Shown here piece after piece: positions 4,289-6,387 of a stretch of 6,387 bases of DNA. Under the pieces are notes generated by a model. That model saw nothing but the letters and a program-made list of their open reading frames with translations, had not been told where the DNA came from and did no database searches. The position numbers and the translations under genes are program-made. Source of the stretch: an uncultured Porphyromonadaceae bacterium (GTDB taxonomy: Bacteria; Bacteroidota; Bacteroidia; Bacteroidales; Muribaculaceae); assembly GCA_900554265.1 (NCBI GenBank), contig USGZ01000109.1, forward strand, positions 1 through 6,387, in the 5' to 3' direction. How positions within the stretch are numbered: position 1 is the first letter of the stretch; every line of letters begins with the position of its first letter.

Positions 4289-6387
4289 ATGATTTACCAG
4301 ACCGATAATTACTACACTTTTCCGGTAAAGCCGGGAAATCCGGCCGACGAGTTCTTTATGATTGAAGTCAACGGTCCCGACGGTCCTGCGACAGCAACAT
4401 TGAAAAAGCTTGAGTTTCAGAAAGACCCGCGCCGTCCGCAGCCCGCACGCCTCGAATGCCGCGTCTGCGGCGAGGATGAGAACGGCCTACCTGTTCTCGG
4501 ACATGCAATCAGCAGTTATGTCAATGAGCTCTACAAGGACATCCACCGCCGCGGCGAGAGTTTCGAGTGCGCCGTTGTCAACATTCCCGCCAATCCAGCC
4601 GAGGAACCCTACGGAGTCATCGACCGCAACGGCATCTTCTTCCGTGTCCACGAGCCCGGCGGCTTCCTGGCCAAGGGACAGAAAATCCGGTGCAAGTTCA
4701 AGACTTTAAGCGCCAAGCGTTTCGAGATCGTGCGAGTGGACCAGCAGAGCAAGCTGCCTTTCATGCGCGTCGACGAAATCGCCGAGGGCGCCGACCTCAG
4801 TCCCCGTCAGCGCCGCGCCATGGACCTCTTCTTCGCCAAGCCCGAGTTCGACGCCGTACGCGCCGAGATTGCCGGCAGCAAGCCCAAATGGCCGCTTACG
4901 GCGAGCGGCGTGGTCCGCGACCACCTCAACGAGTGGTTCGTGGCCGGACAGATGAAGGGGCGGCGCAACGTCACCGGCATGCTCCTCGAAGGCGTACGCA
5001 AGGCCATGCTTTACCTGCTCGAAGGATCCAATTACCTCAACGGCGCCGCCTCGGACTACCGCGAGTCACTTCAGCGGCTGCTCACGGAGATGGTCGAGGG
5101 GCTCACGCCTTACCAGAAGGCCCTTCGCCTGTTCGAGGAGCGCGGCGAGGACTCCTACGTAGAAGGCCTGTTCGACAAGCTCCAGAAGTCCGGCTACCTC
5201 TATCATCCGGCCTCCCAGTTCGCCGTGATGATGCTCATATTCAGAGTCAACCCGGATAAGGTGAGCACCTATCTCAACCGTATTTTCGAGAGCATCTTCA
5301 CCCGCGACGTCGACAACTGGAACCGCGAACCCTTCCGCAGCGCCTTCGTGGAGCAGTTCGAGATATATGTTCGCCAGGCGCGCCGCGACATCGACAGCCT
5401 TCCTCTTGCCGAGACCCGCGAGCAGAAGCTGCGACTGGAAACCATAATCACCGCCCTTGCCCTGGAGATAATCCTCGGCAACGACGACCAGACCTCGTCC
5501 GTACGCTCGCTGTTCTACCGCTACGTCAGTCTGCTGCGTCCGCTCAACAAGGAGGCTCTCCTTACCAAGAGCTTCCTATCGCTCATGCACGTCGCTCCGA
5601 TGGAGAAAGTGGACTACGCGATGCTTCGCGAGCCCATGATGATGATGACGCGCGCAACGGTGCTCCCCGAGGGCAATCCCCTGGTCCGCATAGCGGCCAA
5701 CTACCATTATACCAACGGCACCGTAGACCTTCTGGTCAACGAGAAGGGCATCCGCCTTTTCCGCAGCGAGGACCGCGCGCTGCTGCGCGAGGGTGCGGTG
5801 GAGCGCGTGCTTCCGGACGGACTGATGTCCTGGCTCAACCCTCAGATAATGCTTCAGGGCGTCCATACCCTCAGCGGCACCAAGTTGCTGCGCATGGAGG
5901 AACACGCGCGCTGGTGGAGTGAAATCGAGAACTCCCTTTTCGCCGGGAGCGCCCGCTACGACGAACCCGCCGAGCTGCGCAAGGCCGCCAAGGACGACGA
6001 AGTCTATATCGTGATCGACGGAATCGCCGAAGGCATGACCAACGACCCGACCTTCGAGTGCCATATCCAGCACGAGGGCATCGAGGAAGGCCGCGGCATC
6101 CTCAAGCGCTCGCAGATTGTGAACTACAACCTGCGCCAGCCTTCGCAGTCGAGCTACATCGACTCCAAGGGCAACGCCCTGGGCTTCCTCGCCAAGGTTA
6201 TCGACCTGCGGCCCGACGGGACCTATGTGTTCTCCCTCAACAATCTGGTGAGCGAGTATATCGCCGAGGTGCTGAACTTCAACGACGAGTACACCGCCGT
6301 AATCACCGGTACCAACGTGCGCGGCTACGGCGGCATCAGCAGCGACGGCATAGGTCTCTACCTCAAGGACGACCGCGAGGATACATC
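4289..6387 (+). CDS. Large protein of unknown function, N-terminal 699 residues, 3' end outside window
   Basis: The frame is open from the ATG at 4289 to the window edge, 699 codons without a stop. An in-frame TAA at 4271-4273 rules out a longer start. I do not recognise the family. There is no signal peptide or membrane segment, so it is probably cytosolic. Residues 1-75 and 92-150 are beta-rich, with strands such as ARLECRVCGEDENGLPVL, YGVIDRNGIFFRVHEPGG and KIRCKFKTLSAKRFEIVRVD, resembling OB-type folds. Residues about 165-460 are mostly helical and rich in charged and aromatic residues. Residues about 465-525 are beta-rich again (GTVDLLVNEKGIRLF). Residues 570-699 look S1/OB-like (DEVYIVIDGIAEG, then GFLAKVIDLRPDGTYVFSL, ending GYGGISSDGIGLYL). 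No Walker A, helicase, nuclease or polymerase motif is seen. C57xxC60 has no partner pair. Nucleic-acid binding is a guess from fold-like patterns. Divergent from the amidase operon, with its own promoter. Confidence 0.85.
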   Translation, partial: MIYQTDNYYTFPVKPGNPADEFFMIEVNGPDGPATATLKKLEFQKDPRRPQPARLECRVCGEDENGLPVLGHAISSYVNELYKDIHRRGESFECAVVNIPANPAEEPYGVIDRNGIFFRVHEPGGFLAKGQKIRCKFKTLSAKRFEIVRVDQQSKLPFMRVDEIAEGADLSPRQRRAMDLFFAKPEFDAVRAEIAGSKPKWPLTASGVVRDHLNEWFVAGQMKGRRNVTGMLLEGVRKAMLYLLEGSNYLNGAASDYRESLQRLLTEMVEGLTPYQKALRLFEERGEDSYVEGLFDKLQKSGYLYHPASQFAVMMLIFRVNPDKVSTYLNRIFESIFTRDVDNWNREPFRSAFVEQFEIYVRQARRDIDSLPLAETREQKLRLETIITALALEIILGNDDQTSSVRSLFYRYVSLLRPLNKEALLTKSFLSLMHVAPMEKVDYAMLREPMMMMTRATVLPEGNPLVRIAANYHYTNGTVDLLVNEKGIRLFRSEDRALLREGAVERVLPDGLMSWLNPQIMLQGVHTLSGTKLLRMEEHARWWSEIENSLFAGSARYDEPAELRKAAKDDEVYIVIDGIAEGMTNDPTFECHIQHEGIEEGRGILKRSQIVNYNLRQPSQSSYIDSKGNALGFLAKVIDLRPDGTYVFSLNNLVSEYIAEVLNFNDEYTAVITGTNVRGYGGISSDGIGLYLKDDREDT

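Noticed and set aside
4457..4468. CxxC (residues 57 and 60) of the large protein as a zinc finger
   Set aside because: No second cysteine/histidine pair is nearby, and the residues sit within what reads as a beta strand.
4567..5259. 230-codon plus-strand frame within the large gene
   Set aside because: Arg/Pro/Gln-rich shadow of the 4289-6387 frame.
5635..5649. ATG repeat encoding four methionines in the large protein
   Set aside because: Only a few units long, in frame, and with no sign of variability; not convincing as a phase-variable tract.

Overview
The window looks like chromosomal DNA of a GC-rich member of the Bacteroidales; an Alistipes- or Rikenellaceae-like genome is the best guess, but this is inference. 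Coding DNA is strongly G+C-rich and the spacers are A+T-rich. Three start regions carry Bacteroidetes-type promoters (a -7 box TAnnTTTG with an upstream TTG/TTTG-like box), and the genes there lack a clear Shine-Dalgarno sequence.

Layout: (1) 1-1547, plus strand: the 3' part of a YgiQ-family radical SAM protein whose start lies outside the window. (2) 1548-1757: a spacer between convergent genes, packed with palindromes. It holds three short hairpins, then a ladder of the palindrome GATTAATC at exact 10-bp steps, then a 20-bp direct repeat. (3) 3930-1758, minus strand: three genes in one direction. They are a zinc-dependent N-acetylmuramoyl-L-alanine amidase (Amidase_3) without a signal peptide, a 152-residue protein with one N-terminal membrane segment whose start overlaps the amidase stop as ATGA, and a secreted Ntn-hydrolase of the C45/linear-amide hydrolase type with its own promoter. 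(4) 3931-4288: an A+T-rich divergent control region. Its minus-strand promoter precedes an intrinsic terminator and several competing hairpins, about 180 nt ahead of the amidase; its plus-strand promoter serves the next gene. (5) 4289-6387, plus strand: the first 699 codons of a large protein I do not recognise. It has beta-rich, OB/S1-like stretches at both visible ends and a long helical middle, and it runs off the window.

How the parts may work together: the amidase plus coupled membrane-anchored protein resembles a phage-type lysis pair or a cell-wall remodelling pair. The long leader with a terminator suggests that its transcription is gated, or that a short RNA is made there. The secreted hydrolase can be transcribed separately. 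The large unknown protein is divergently transcribed from the same control region, so a functional link is possible but unproven. The two most novel-looking items are the leader RNA (about 4004-4146) and the large unknown protein.
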